Positions 16,438 through 25,900 of a DNA stretch of 64,000 nt are shown here, piece by piece. A model generated the notes under the pieces. The model was not told the origin of the DNA, did no database searches, and saw only the letters and a program-made list of their open reading frames with translations. The translations under genes were made by a program, and so were the position numbers. Positions within the stretch are counted from its first letter, which is position 1. Each line of letters opens with the position of its first letter. Source of the DNA: Gemmatimonas groenlandica (GTDB lineage: Bacteria > Gemmatimonadota > Gemmatimonadetes > Gemmatimonadales > Gemmatimonadaceae); assembly GCF_013004105.1 (NCBI RefSeq), contig NZ_CP053085.1, positions 4,526,001-4,590,000 on the forward strand, read 5' to 3'.

Positions 16438-19040
16438 TTCCCGATCGCGCACTCTGGCAACGGGCCCGCGCCCTGTTCGACGAGCTGGTCGATCTGGAGC
16501 CGGCGGTGCGCGAAGCACAGTTACAGGAGCTGAAGCAAGACGACGCCACGCTGTACGCGGCGGTCGCGCGGCTGCTCGGCGCCGACTCCCGTTCGGAGGA
16601 CGCGCTGCGTGACTATAGCTTCGGGTCGCCGCACGCCGTGCCCGCAGCGGTTGCGAATTCCCAGGATCCGCTGGGCATCGTGGGGCACGTCGTGTCGCAT
16701 TTCCGCATCACGGGTTTCGTAGCGGCAGGCGGTATGGGTGTCGTGTATGCCGCCGAAGATGTGCAGCTCGGGCGCACGGTCGCCCTCAAGTTTCCGCTGC
16801 CACAGGAGCAGCTCGATCGCGCGGTACAGGAGCGTTTTGTTAACGAAGCGCGATCCGTCGCGTCGCTCGATCATCCCAATCTCTGCACGATTCACGAGAT
16901 CGGCGAGAGTGAGCACGGTGTCTTCCTGGCCATGCCCCTGTACTTCGGCGAAACACTGCGGGACCGTCTCAATCGCACCGGCACGCTGGAGCCAGACGAA
17001 GCGATCGAGCTTGTGCGGCAGGTGACGCTCGGACTCGTCGCCGCGCACGAGGTGGGAGTTGTCCATCGCGATCTCAAGCCGGGAAACCTCATGTTGCTGG
17101 CTGATGGCTCGGTGAAGATTCTCGACTTCGGCCTGGCCAAGATCCGCGACGTCAATCTCACGAAATCGCGCATGACGCTCGGTACGATCGGCTACGTCGC
17201 GCCCGAGCAAATCCGACGCCGCCCTGTTGATGCGAGAGCGGACGTGTGGGCGGTGGGCGTGATGTTGTACGAGATGCTGACAGGCACGCTTCCGTTCCGC
17301 GGCGAGCACGAAGTCGCGATTCTGCACGCCGTGCTGCACGAGGAGCCACGCCGTCCGTCGGAAGTGAATCGCGCGCTGACCCCCGCGATCGACAATCTCA
17401 TCGGGGCGCTGATTCAGAAGGACCCTGCGGCCAGATATCAATCCTCCGGAGCGCTGCTCGCCGACCTTGAGGCGATCCAAGCCGGTGCATCGGTAAGCCA
17501 CCGTGCGCCATTCTGGAGCCAAAGTGTGCGACGACGGCAGGCGCGGGCGGTACTGCTCCCGGCCGGAGCGGTCGTGCTCGTGGCAATCGGCGGCGCGTCG
17601 TGGGGCATCAAGCTTCGCGCGGACCGCGCCGCCTTGACGCGCGCCGAATCAGCCCGCGCGCCAGTGCTCTCGTGGGTGCGTGACACGACAGAGGTCCGTA
17701 CCGCCGCGCAGCTGCTGGCGGCCATGGATCCGGTAAACGCCGGCCGTGCGGTGCGCCTCGCCGCGGGCACATACGACGTGTCGAGTCCAATCACCGTCCC
17801 CGACGGCATGACGCTGATCGGAGCGGGCGTGATGCAGTTCGATGCACAAGCGCTGCCCATCGGCTTCACGGACGCGACGCGATCCACCATTCGCATGATG
17901 GAGAGCAGCGACGGCAGCGTCATTACGCTCGGCCACCGCACCACGCTTCGCGGGCTCGAGATCGTCGATCTGGAGGGGCGTTCAGGTAATGTGATTGCGG
18001 TGGCCTCGCGACACCCGCGAGATAGCGTAGACGCCGCGATCATCGAAACCGTGATCGTGAATGCGAATCCGTTGGCCATCGGTCCCTCGGGCGCACTGGG
18101 CCGCGGGCTGTGGGTCACCACGCAGAATCCGAACATGGGCAAGGAACCCGCCCCACATGAAGGTTCGGCGCTGTCGGTGCACTTGACCCGCTCCATTATT
18201 CGCTCGCCGTCGGGAGGCGGTGGCTTTTTCGCGTATAACTTCGCGGCGGTGAGCAGCATCCGGGTCGAGATCGCCGGCAGCGTGATCGGCGGGAGCAACG
18301 AGGCCAATGGGGGCGTGAGCCGACCGGACGCGGTGCACGATTCCAACGTTCATCTTGTGTCGACCGGCAACCTGTATCGCAACGAGTGGGCGAACCCGTG
18401 CGTCTCGCCGTTGCTCGGATGGAATTTCACCGGCGGCTCGGGCGCCCCTATCCCCATTCGCCTCGCGGCATCCACGAGAAACCAGCTTCGAGTGCAGTCA
18501 GTGAATGACCGGCTGGAGGGATTCACGACCGCCGTGATCGCCACCGGCGGGCGCCGTTTCTTCGCGGAACCGTTGAATGCGGCACCGACCGATAATCACG
18601 TCGAGTTACAGCTGATCGGGACCACGATCTCGACACCGGCCTGTGACGACCGGGACGGCACCACTGCCGTCGACAATACGGCGGGCATTCCCTCCGCACG
18701 AAAGGCCATCGTCGCCGACCTTCGCCTGACCGGCGCCGCTTCCGAGATCGATCGCCTGCATCCGGGCGATCGCAACACGGTACGTGTTGAGCTCCGCGGC
18801 GTGACCGGGAGCGGACGCAGGTCGAACCGGTACATCGACGAGGGCGGGCCACTGGGCGAGCTCCCGGCGCAGTTCCGCGGGAGCGGCAATCGGCTGGAGA
18901 TCGTGGGTGATCCGCAATCCTTCGCGCGTATGAACCGTACCATCGTACCGGCGCCCGCCCTCGGATACTTCAGACCGATCCAGACTGCCGTCGCCCGCAA
19001 GCCGGCTTCGGAGGCGACGCTGCGCTCTACTTTCCGATAA
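16434..19040 (+). CDS. Receptor-type Ser/Thr protein kinase with predicted beta-helix ectodomain
   Basis: An 868-aa protein. Residues 1-85 are a helical leader typical of sigma-linked kinases (ALFDELVDLEPAVREAQLQE). The Hanks-type kinase domain spans about 92-355: glycine loop AAGGMGVVYAAED, ALKFPL lysine, HRDLKPGN catalytic loop, DFGLAK and APEQ, all intact. A membrane helix follows near 370-388 (VLLPAGAVVLVAIGGASWG). Residues 410-868 look like a right-handed beta-helix (GRAVRLAAGTYDVSSPITV, then DGMTLIGAG), the pectin-lyase fold, with no evident catalytic residues. This suggests an outside domain that binds a polymer and passes a signal to the kinase and the coupled sigma factor. The last 14 bases overlap a convergent gene. 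Confidence 0.87.
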   Translation: MIPDRALWQRARALFDELVDLEPAVREAQLQELKQDDATLYAAVARLLGADSRSEDALRDYSFGSPHAVPAAVANSQDPLGIVGHVVSHFRITGFVAAGGMGVVYAAEDVQLGRTVALKFPLPQEQLDRAVQERFVNEARSVASLDHPNLCTIHEIGESEHGVFLAMPLYFGETLRDRLNRTGTLEPDEAIELVRQVTLGLVAAHEVGVVHRDLKPGNLMLLADGSVKILDFGLAKIRDVNLTKSRMTLGTIGYVAPEQIRRRPVDARADVWAVGVMLYEMLTGTLPFRGEHEVAILHAVLHEEPRRPSEVNRALTPAIDNLIGALIQKDPAARYQSSGALLADLEAIQAGASVSHRAPFWSQSVRRRQARAVLLPAGAVVLVAIGGASWGIKLRADRAALTRAESARAPVLSWVRDTTEVRTAAQLLAAMDPVNAGRAVRLAAGTYDVSSPITVPDGMTLIGAGVMQFDAQALPIGFTDATRSTIRMMESSDGSVITLGHRTTLRGLEIVDLEGRSGNVIAVASRHPRDSVDAAIIETVIVNANPLAIGPSGALGRGLWVTTQNPNMGKEPAPHEGSALSVHLTRSIIRSPSGGGGFFAYNFAAVSSIRVEIAGSVIGGSNEANGGVSRPDAVHDSNVHLVSTGNLYRNEWANPCVSPLLGWNFTGGSGAPIPIRLAASTRNQLRVQSVNDRLEGFTTAVIATGGRRFFAEPLNAAPTDNHVELQLIGTTISTPACDDRDGTTAVDNTAGIPSARKAIVADLRLTGAASEIDRLHPGDRNTVRVELRGVTGSGRRSNRYIDEGGPLGELPAQFRGSGNRLEIVGDPQSFARMNRTIVPAPALGYFRPIQTAVARKPASEATLRSTFR

Positions 19041-19974
19041 ACGCCGACCACTGGGTGGCCAGCGGTCGTGCCGGGAACCAGCTTGACGCAATGAGGTCGC
19101 CGGTGAACGCGTGACTCGGTGCGATCTGCCCGTCAGTCGGATCGCCGAGGAAGCCCACCTGTGGTGAGGTTTTCCGGAACGGGCCGGCGTTTCCGAGCGG
19201 AAGTATGGCGCGCATCCAGTCGATCGTGAGTTCACGCTGCCCCAGTGAGAGCGAGTTGTGCGGCACGCCAGGCTCGACGGCCAGCGCCCACGGCGCACCT
19301 GCAGTACGGAGCGCGGCGAACGATGCTCGCAGCATCGGATTGTTGACGACCACATCCAACTCGGCGAGTACCATGTACGCCGGCACGCTCAGGGCCTCGC
19401 CCGACAACGGCGCCACGACACTCGGCACTTTGAGGAACAGCCCCGCGACGCGCTCGGGATTCCGTTGCAGGAATCCACTCGCCTCAGGCCCGCCGCCCGA
19501 CAGTCCGTACAGCAGAATTGGCGCGTCTCGGAGTTCGGATCGGCCGGTCAGCACGGCGGCCTGCTCGATGGCGGCAAGCAGGGCCAGATCGCTCGCCGGC
19601 CCATTGGGGTACGCCGTCGGTCCGAATCGCCCGGAGCCGAGGATTGCCAAGCCGCGCTCGGCAGCGAGCTCACGGAACCGGGCACCAAGGTCCTGCAGTA
19701 ACGGCTCAACGAGCGGTGGGGCGCGGAACGATGTACCGACGGCAAACCCACGGGTGTCGGGCCCGCCGAGCGCCAGCACGATGCCGCGCACATGGTGCAC
19801 GTTTGCCGGAACGTGCAATGCGAAATCGCCAAACTGTAGATTGGTGGCTGCCGGCGTCTGAGCAGCATTGAGCGCCGGCGACGCCGTTTCCGGCACCGTG
19901 ATGTCGCGGCATGCCCCAAGCGCGGCTGCGCAGAGGGCCGTTACGACGAGTCGGCTGGATAGGGAATTCCACAT
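19027..19974 (-). CDS. Lipoprotein alpha/beta-hydrolase
   Basis: A 315-aa protein. GGAGG lies seven bases upstream of the ATG. The signal ends in a good lipobox (ALCAAALGAC21). The body is an alpha/beta-hydrolase: ALGGPDTRG forms an oxyanion-like loop, LLYGLSGGGPEASGF carries the nucleophile Ser (GLSGG), and the candidate late His is in VEPGVPHNSL. Enzymes of this type are esterases, depolymerases or peptidases; the substrate is unknown. It converges with, and overlaps by 14 bases, the kinase gene. Confidence 0.75.
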   Translation of the reverse strand: MWNSLSSRLVVTALCAAALGACRDITVPETASPALNAAQTPAATNLQFGDFALHVPANVHHVRGIVLALGGPDTRGFAVGTSFRAPPLVEPLLQDLGARFRELAAERGLAILGSGRFGPTAYPNGPASDLALLAAIEQAAVLTGRSELRDAPILLYGLSGGGPEASGFLQRNPERVAGLFLKVPSVVAPLSGEALSVPAYMVLAELDVVVNNPMLRASFAALRTAGAPWALAVEPGVPHNSLSLGQRELTIDWMRAILPLGNAGPFRKTSPQVGFLGDPTDGQIAPSHAFTGDLIASSWFPARPLATQWSAFIGK

Positions 19975-20100
19975 GGCAGAACCTCCAAGTTCGAGAAAAG
20001 GCCGTCGGTATGAGGCTTCATCTCTTCTTTCGGATTTTCTGGTGAAACCGGCTCACACGTACGTAACGGCACCTCGTCCCGCGCTGCGCCTATTCCGCGC

Positions 20101-20541
20101 TTACTCCGCGTGCAGCGTCGCTTCGAGCGTGATCGGCACCGCCGACAGCGCCTTCGACACCGGACAGCCCACCTTCGCTGCGTTCGCCTTCTCACGGAAG
20201 GTCGCGTCGTCGATGCCCGGCACGACCGCATCCAGCGTGAGCACGATCCCACTCATCGACCAGTCGTTGCCCTGCTGCGCCATGGTGATCACCGACTCTA
20301 CGTGCAGCGCGGTGGGCGCGAAGCCCGCGCCGGTGAGCTGAAACGACAGGGCCATGGCAAAGCATCCGGCATGCGCCGCCGCGATCAGCTCCTCGGGGTT
20401 GGTACCGCTCCGCCCCTCGGCGTCGGCAAACCGCATCTTCGTAGAGTACGGCTGCTCCGCCAACACGCCGCTCGGCGTGGTGAGGCTCCCCGACCCTTCC
20501 AATCCTGTGCCGTGCCAAACGGCCTTTCCGCTACGACGCAT
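20101..20541 (-). CDS. osmC: OsmC peroxiredoxin
   Basis: A 146-aa protein collinear with E. coli OsmC over nearly its whole length. It has the motifs GTNPEELIAAAHAGCFAMAL (peroxidatic Cys60), VPGID and KVGCPVSKAL (resolving Cys126). OsmC/Ohr enzymes are thiol peroxidases that reduce organic hydroperoxides in the cytoplasm. The signature closely follows the OsmC rather than the Ohr branch. Single gene with a 389-base upstream region that contains a hairpin repeat. Confidence 0.93.
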   Translation of the reverse strand: MRRSGKAVWHGTGLEGSGSLTTPSGVLAEQPYSTKMRFADAEGRSGTNPEELIAAAHAGCFAMALSFQLTGAGFAPTALHVESVITMAQQGNDWSMSGIVLTLDAVVPGIDDATFREKANAAKVGCPVSKALSAVPITLEATLHAE

Positions 20542-20578
20542 CGATCACTCCTGCTGGGTAAACGGTGATGGACGGTGG

Positions 20579-20617
20579 TGAACACCGATGAACACACGGC
20601 TGAACAGACGGGTGAAC
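20579..20617 (+). repeat. Four spaced TGAAC motifs
   Basis: TGAAC occurs at 20579, 20589 (ATGAACAC), 20601 and 20613 in the region upstream of osmC, spaced 10-12 bases, about one helical turn. Could be a regulator site array or a degenerate repeat. Confidence 0.35.
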
Positions 20618-20688
20618 GGCGAATCCGCGCCCAAGGTGCCCGGGATGATCGAAGTGTAGCGTAGCCTGCTTGGGGACGGCATGCGGGG

Positions 20689-20790
20689 GAACCGATGACG
20701 CCGAGCTGCAGAGCGCGCAGAGTGCGCAGAGGTAAAGCCATTGGTGGTCTCTGCGACCTCTGCGGCCTCTGCACCTCAGCGTGATCCGGC
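20689..20790. repeat. Long hairpin repeat, CGCAGAG family, copy 1
   Basis: The left arm GAACCGATGACGCCGAG continues into CAGAG heptads (GCAGAGCGCGCAGAGTGCGC); the right arm (TCTCTGCGACCTCTGCGG) is its inverted complement and ends CAGCGTGATCC. The loop is short (near AAAGCCATTGGT). A further half-arm, GAACCGATCACACAGAGG, follows at 20815-20832. The rest of the gap from 20542 to 20930 holds only the TGAAC motifs. Confidence 0.8.
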
Positions 20791-20930
20791 ACCCAATCGG
20801 CAGCTGGCCTCGCTGAACCGATCACACAGAGGTTAGGAGGAAAGGAGTCCACGGGGGCGAGCGCGCGAGTCAATGCGTGCCGCGATGATCGGCCCTTGCC
20901 GACTCTCGCACGACTCCGTAGTTCACTGAG

Positions 20931-21182
20931 ATGCCAAACCATCCAATGTTCACGGCCGTGTGCTGTAGCCGCCGAGTCCGATATGCCGCGCTGTCTGTGC
21001 TGACGTTGCTCGTGTCGGCGTCGTCGCACGTGCAATCTCAAGCCCAGACGCGCCGCTGCCCGCAGTTCGCGCGGGTGCCGGGCTACGGCGCGTGCACGAA
21101 CATCGCCGGCAACAAATGCGGCTTCTGCACGTACCGCTGCAACGACGAGACCGTGGTCCGCTGGAACGTGTGCGGGGGATAG
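20931..21182 (+). CDS. Small secreted six-cysteine protein
   Basis: An 83-aa protein with a signal peptide (YAALSVLTLLVSASS, cleavage near SQAQ) and a mature part of about 43 residues carrying six cysteines in the pattern C-x11-C-x7-C-x2-C-x3-C-x10-C (ends NVCGG). Six cysteines in such a short exported chain suggest three disulfides or a metal site. It is not a family I recognise. An ATG at 20946 is an alternative start. The next gene begins inside its last codons. Confidence 0.6.
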   Translation: MPNHPMFTAVCCSRRVRYAALSVLTLLVSASSHVQSQAQTRRCPQFARVPGYGACTNIAGNKCGFCTYRCNDETVVRWNVCGG

Positions 21183-22324
21183 TCGCGCGCGCCTTGCTCC
21201 CTTGCGCGCTTTCTGTGGGTGTGCTGGCATGTGATCGCACGGAGCCAGTGAGCGACGAGGCCTCGACAGCCCTCCGGGCGGCCATGGCGACGCGCACGAT
21301 CTATCCGGCGAAGCGCGAGGAGTGGCGCACCGACATCACGGAGCACACTGACAGCACCATGGTGCCGCTCGTGTTCCGGGCCGGTGGTACTACGGTGGCG
21401 CTATTGCAGGCGTCGCCGATGCGCATTTCACTGTTCGAGCTGAATCGGCGCGGGATGTTGCTGGCCACGCGCCCGGCGCGGATCGACTCGGTGCTCAACG
21501 CGGCAGTGCCGCGCGACATCATCGCGCCTACCGAGTTGTCGCGTATCACCGACGATGGTCAGGTCGACGTCATCGATAGCGCCACCAGCACACTGGTCCG
21601 CGAGTCGATCGGCGGCTTCATGTTCCGTCGCGAGCTCCCGTTGCTGCGCGGAGGCAGCGGTCGCCTCTGCACCCTGTCGCCGGCCACGCTGCTGCATGTG
21701 CGCACGTTGGGGCAGCGGACCGCGCTCGAAGCGTTCACCCTCACGGCGAACCCGAAGGACGACGCGTTGGTAGGTCGGCATCGCTTGAAGGTTGATCCAT
21801 CGTCGCGACTGCGGTGGGGAAATGGAGACGCGCGGCGGTGTGTGTTGCTCACCGATCATGAAGTGCTGATCGTGAGCGCGCCCGCCGACCCGAGCACCGG
21901 AGTGTCGCCGCAACTCACCACGCTCCGAGCGCCGGGAGACTCGGGGCCGCCACCGACCATCGAGCGTTTTGGCCGTGCGACCGACCGCACGCGCCTGCGG
22001 CAACCGTTCATCGTCGATGCCGCCATCGTGGACGGCGGATTCGTGGTGCTGGTGGGACTCGAATCGGACACCCAGGGGCGCGTGCTCGACTATTACGACG
22101 AACGCGGACGGTATATCCAGAGCGCGATGCTCCCGTTCACGGCGTCGGCGATGTCCGGGGCCGGGCCGCGATTTCTGGCGCTGCATCAGGACGAGCGCTA
22201 TCGCTGGTGGATCTCGTCGTGGCTGACGCCAATGGCGGCGCACGGTGCCACCGCGCCGCCGGAGCCGCGGCAGCTCGATGACGCGCCGGAGCGTCAGCTG
22301 TTCGCGCGGCCGCGTGCCCGCTAA
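21170..22324 (+). CDS. Lipoprotein, possibly propeller-like, unknown function
   Basis: A 384-aa protein. The GTG at 21170 overlaps the end of the six-cysteine gene by 13 bases in another frame and gives a short lipoprotein signal (RALLPCALSVGVLAC). The body alternates strand-like segments of the kind found in 6-bladed NHL/propeller lipoproteins (RISLFELNRRGMLLATR, RVLDYYDERGRYIQSAML); the latter resembles the DxxGxxxxS pattern of 6-bladed propeller proteins near their C-terminus. No catalytic residues recognised. Export together with the small Cys-rich protein suggests a functional pair. Confidence 0.65.
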   Translation: MRGIVARALLPCALSVGVLACDRTEPVSDEASTALRAAMATRTIYPAKREEWRTDITEHTDSTMVPLVFRAGGTTVALLQASPMRISLFELNRRGMLLATRPARIDSVLNAAVPRDIIAPTELSRITDDGQVDVIDSATSTLVRESIGGFMFRRELPLLRGGSGRLCTLSPATLLHVRTLGQRTALEAFTLTANPKDDALVGRHRLKVDPSSRLRWGNGDARRCVLLTDHEVLIVSAPADPSTGVSPQLTTLRAPGDSGPPPTIERFGRATDRTRLRQPFIVDAAIVDGGFVVLVGLESDTQGRVLDYYDERGRYIQSAMLPFTASAMSGAGPRFLALHQDERYRWWISSWLTPMAAHGATAPPEPRQLDDAPERQLFARPRAR

Positions 22325-22382
22325 CCCACGACGTCAGTTTGGCCTATGCTTCCTGTTCAGGCCCGGCTTCGCGCTGCTCGCG

Positions 22383-22402
22383 CGCATCGGCATGCCGATG
22401 CG
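22383..22402. promoter_or_regulatory. Perfect 20-bp palindrome, candidate operator
   Basis: CGCATCGGCA is followed immediately by its exact complement TGCCGATGCG with no spacer. It lies 56 bases upstream of the lipoprotein start at 22458 in a gap of 133 bases, a position suited to a repressor site. Confidence 0.4.
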
Positions 22403-22457
22403 TGTGACGAGACGCACGACCGAAATCCCACTACCTCATGGATCACGGAGCAACACT

Positions 22458-22937
22458 ATGAGCTATCGCAGCGTCGTCGCGGTCGCACTGCTTGTTGGAT
22501 GCGGTGGGGGTGATCCAGGTAGGGACCAGCCGCTGTTTACCGTTTCCGTCCAAAGTCCCGTCGGCGGAACGTTCACGGCAATCCAGCGGAACGCATTTGG
22601 GGCCGGTGGTGGGAGTAATGAAAGTTTTCGCGGCACCGGTGCCTTTCAGGAAGTTCTCCGCAGCGCCTCGTACGGTATGGTCGATACGTCGTGGCAGGAG
22701 ATTCGCGGGACATTCACCGGCGCCTCGCTGGTCGTTGGATTCGGTACGCGCTTGTACGGCGGTGGAGCCGGCGCCGACATCGGTGCACAATCAGGCTCGC
22801 TGCAGAGCGTTGACGGTCCGCTGCTACAAACGTCGTCGTGCCAGATACGGTACGGACCGAGTAATGCCGGGGGGTCGACTTACAGCGTGAGATTCCGATA
22901 CACCGCCGATCGCACCAAAATCTGTAACCAGCCGTAG
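22458..22937 (+). CDS. Small lipoprotein of unknown function
   Basis: A 159-aa protein. GGAG at 22447-22450 precedes the ATG by seven bases. The signal ends VALLVGCGGGDPG, a standard lipobox with a flexible Gly linker. The mature part is Gly/Ser/Thr-rich and strand-like, with two late cysteines (TSSCQIRYG and KICNQP) that may pair. No family recognised. It converges with the large operon to its right. Confidence 0.65.
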   Translation: MSYRSVVAVALLVGCGGGDPGRDQPLFTVSVQSPVGGTFTAIQRNAFGAGGGSNESFRGTGAFQEVLRSASYGMVDTSWQEIRGTFTGASLVVGFGTRLYGGGAGADIGAQSGSLQSVDGPLLQTSSCQIRYGPSNAGGSTYSVRFRYTADRTKICNQP

Positions 22938-22973
22938 AACGCACGCAAACGGCGCCACCGCGCCGCTCTACGG
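22932..22973. terminator. Possible bidirectional terminator hairpin
   Basis: CCGTAGA pairs with TCTACGG around an inner CGGCG/CGCCG stem, between two convergent genes and overlapping both stop regions. There is no T tract on either side, so it may only be a structured junction. Confidence 0.35.
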
Positions 22974-25900
22974 CCGCCGCTTCGACCCCGCCAGCACGCG
23001 GTAGTACTCCTCGACCAGCGCGCGATATTCCGCCGGTGCGGCGGCACGTGCGCCCGCCGCCGGCCGACCATCGGCGCCCAGTCCCACCGAGCGATACAAC
23101 GCGAACTCGAAGTTCTTGAGGCGCTCGAGCATCGCGGTCTGCAGTTGCTCGAGTCCCTTCGGGTCACCGAACGCACGGCTGTTCTCGAGTTGGCGCAGCC
23201 CTTCGATGGCGCGATCGAGTTCGCGCGTGTCCACGCCCTGGGCCGCCGCCTCGCGGCGGAGCCCTTCGGCGTTCTCACGACGCAACCGGAATTCGCGCGC
23301 GAACTGTTCCGGCGTGCCCGCCGGCATCATGCCGCCGTCGTTGCCGTTCGGCGACGACTGCCCGGAAGGCATGCCGCCATTGGGCGTGCCACCGGCCCGC
23401 GGCGCGCCGTTTGAATTGCCGCCGCGACCGCCGTTGGCCTGTTGGCCGCCTTGCTGGCCCTGACCCTGTCCTTGGCCCTGCCCCTGCTGCTGGCCTTGGC
23501 CCTGTCCCTGCTGACCCTGCCCCTGCTGTTGACCCTGTCCTTGCCCCTGCTGGCCCTGCTGCCCCTGCTGGCCCTGCTGGCCACTCTGCTGGCCTTGCTT
23601 CCCCGGTTGGCCCTGCTGCCCTTGCTGGCCGCTTTGCTGCCCCTGTGCGCCCTGCTGGCCCCCTTGCTGGCCTTGTTTGTCGGCCACGCGGTCCCGCAGT
23701 GACTCCAAACCCTCCACGAGCGCCCGCGTGCGCTCCAGCGTGCGTTCCTGCGTCCGCGCCGCCGACTCGCCCGACATCGCGCCCGTGGCCGCCCGCAGAC
23801 GCTCCGCCACGTCCTTCAGGTTCTCGCCGATCTGCCCTTCGAACTGCGACGCGTATTCCGCCGAGCCGCCGCGAATGACCTGCTTGCTGAAGTCGATCTT
23901 GTCGGCCACCCGCGTGTCGCGAATCGTTTCCGCCGCTTCGCCCAGCTTGCCCGCTGCCTTGGGCTGATCGCGCCGTGCCTCACGCGCCAACCGATCGGCG
24001 TCGGCTTCCAGTTTGCGCACGTCGTTGCCAAGCGCGTCCTTCTGCTCGCCCAACTTCCGCTGCTGTTCGTTGCGCGTGTTCGGCGCCGCACCCGCCATCG
24101 ACTTCACGCCCTCAGCGATCTCCTGCTGACGCGCTTCCAGATCCCGCGCGCGCTCGGCCAACTGCTGCACGCCACGATTGAGTTCGTTGGATCGCGTGCC
24201 CTCGAGATTGCGCGCCGCCCGGTTCAACTCTTCCAACGCCGCGCTGCCCTGCGCCGCCGATCCGCTCGACGCGCGACGCATCGCGTCAGCCGCCTGCTGC
24301 AGTCGCTGCGCCGCGTTGGCCAGTTCGGGGTTGTTCTGCTCGCGCGACAAGCGCTCCAATCTGCGTGCCTCTTCTTCCGCCTGACGCGCCAACTCTCGCT
24401 GCGCGCCGCTGTTGGCCGGCTGTCCCTGCTGGCCTTGCTGTCCACCCTGCTGGCCGCCTTGCTGTCCGCGGCCACTGCTCGATGCGGCACCGCCACTGCT
24501 GCCCGACGCGCCGCCGCTCTGCTGCTGCCCCAGCCGCTGGCGCATGGCCTCAGCCTGACGCTGCATGCGCTCGTTCTCCTGCTGCTGACGCTGCGCGAGT
24601 TGCCGCAACTTCTCCAGCGTTTCGTCGACGGCCTGCTGCGCACTCTGCTGCGATTGCGACTGCTGCTGCACGGCCTCGTACTGATTGCGCAGCTTGTCGT
24701 TCTCGAGCTCGAACAGGTCAGCCAGGTCTTCGGCCTTCTGACCGCCACCACCACCACCACCGCCGCCTCCCCCACCACCGCCCATCTGTACCTGCACGTC
24801 GCGGTACAATGCTTCGGCGCGCTGCAGATGCTGCAGCGCCTTCTGCTCCAGTGGCAACGCGTCCGTGCCGCGTCCACGGCCCAGCTGTTCTTCGGCCAGC
24901 TTCATCGATGCCGCCGCCGCTTCGGTCTCCACGCGGATCTTGGCAAACATCGTATCACCTGCCGCCAGGCCGCGCTCTTTCAAACTGGTCGCCAGCTTCG
25001 TCACCTCTTCGCGTAGTCGTCCTTCGGCAATCGTCAGCGTGGTGATGTTCTCGCGACGCTTCTTGTCGACGGTGCTGCTGCTGTCACGCAGCCAGTTGAA
25101 GGTGCCGGCTACGACTTCCTTCTGCCGCGCCACGAAGCCTTCGGGCGATTCGCCCTGCGGACCGCCACCGCCGCCGCCGCCACCACCCTGCTGTTCGGCC
25201 TGACGATAGTCCTTCGAGAACGGACGCACTTCGAGGAAGTACACATCGCTGCTGCCGGTGTGGCCCGACCCATCCTTCGCCACGGCGTGATACGCCACCA
25301 AGTCGCCCGGCACCAGCGACATCTCCTCCAGGAACAGCGTGTGCGCGGCGCGAGCATCCCGCGGCCGGCGCGTCGTGCTGTCCTGCATCACGATGCGCTT
25401 CTCGGCGCCACCGTTCACGCGATAGCGCAGCTCCAGCGCGACCACACCCAGGTCATCGCTGGCCTGCACAGCCACCGTGACTTCATCGGTGTTCGAGGCC
25501 TTCGTATCGCGTCCCGGCTCCTCGATCGTGACACGCGGCCCGCGGTCAGGAATCGCATCGATCACGTACTCCACCGAACCGGCCACCGTGGTGCCGTCCG
25601 TGGTAATCAGATCCACGTGATAAAATCCGCTCTTCGCCACCTTGAAACGACCGGCTACGGCGCTGTCGCCTTCGATGGTCATCGGCGCCGTGGTGCCATC
25701 GTCGAAACGCAGTACGCCGCTCGCGACTTTCCGCGTCACGTTGGCGTGCACCACCACCGTCGTCCCCACGATCGCGGCCACGTCACCGCCGTCTTCCACA
25801 TGCTCCGCCGGCATGCCGCTGTACGCCGGGAAGTTGAGATCGAGCGACACGTTCGACACCGCCGGCAGGTCGTTCACCGTGAGCTTATACGTCGGCGACC

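Noticed and set aside
23440-23690. Non-coding satellite DNA
   Set aside because: The hexamer-like DNA repeats keep the frame of the DUF4175-like gene and encode the Gln/Gly tract, so they are coding.
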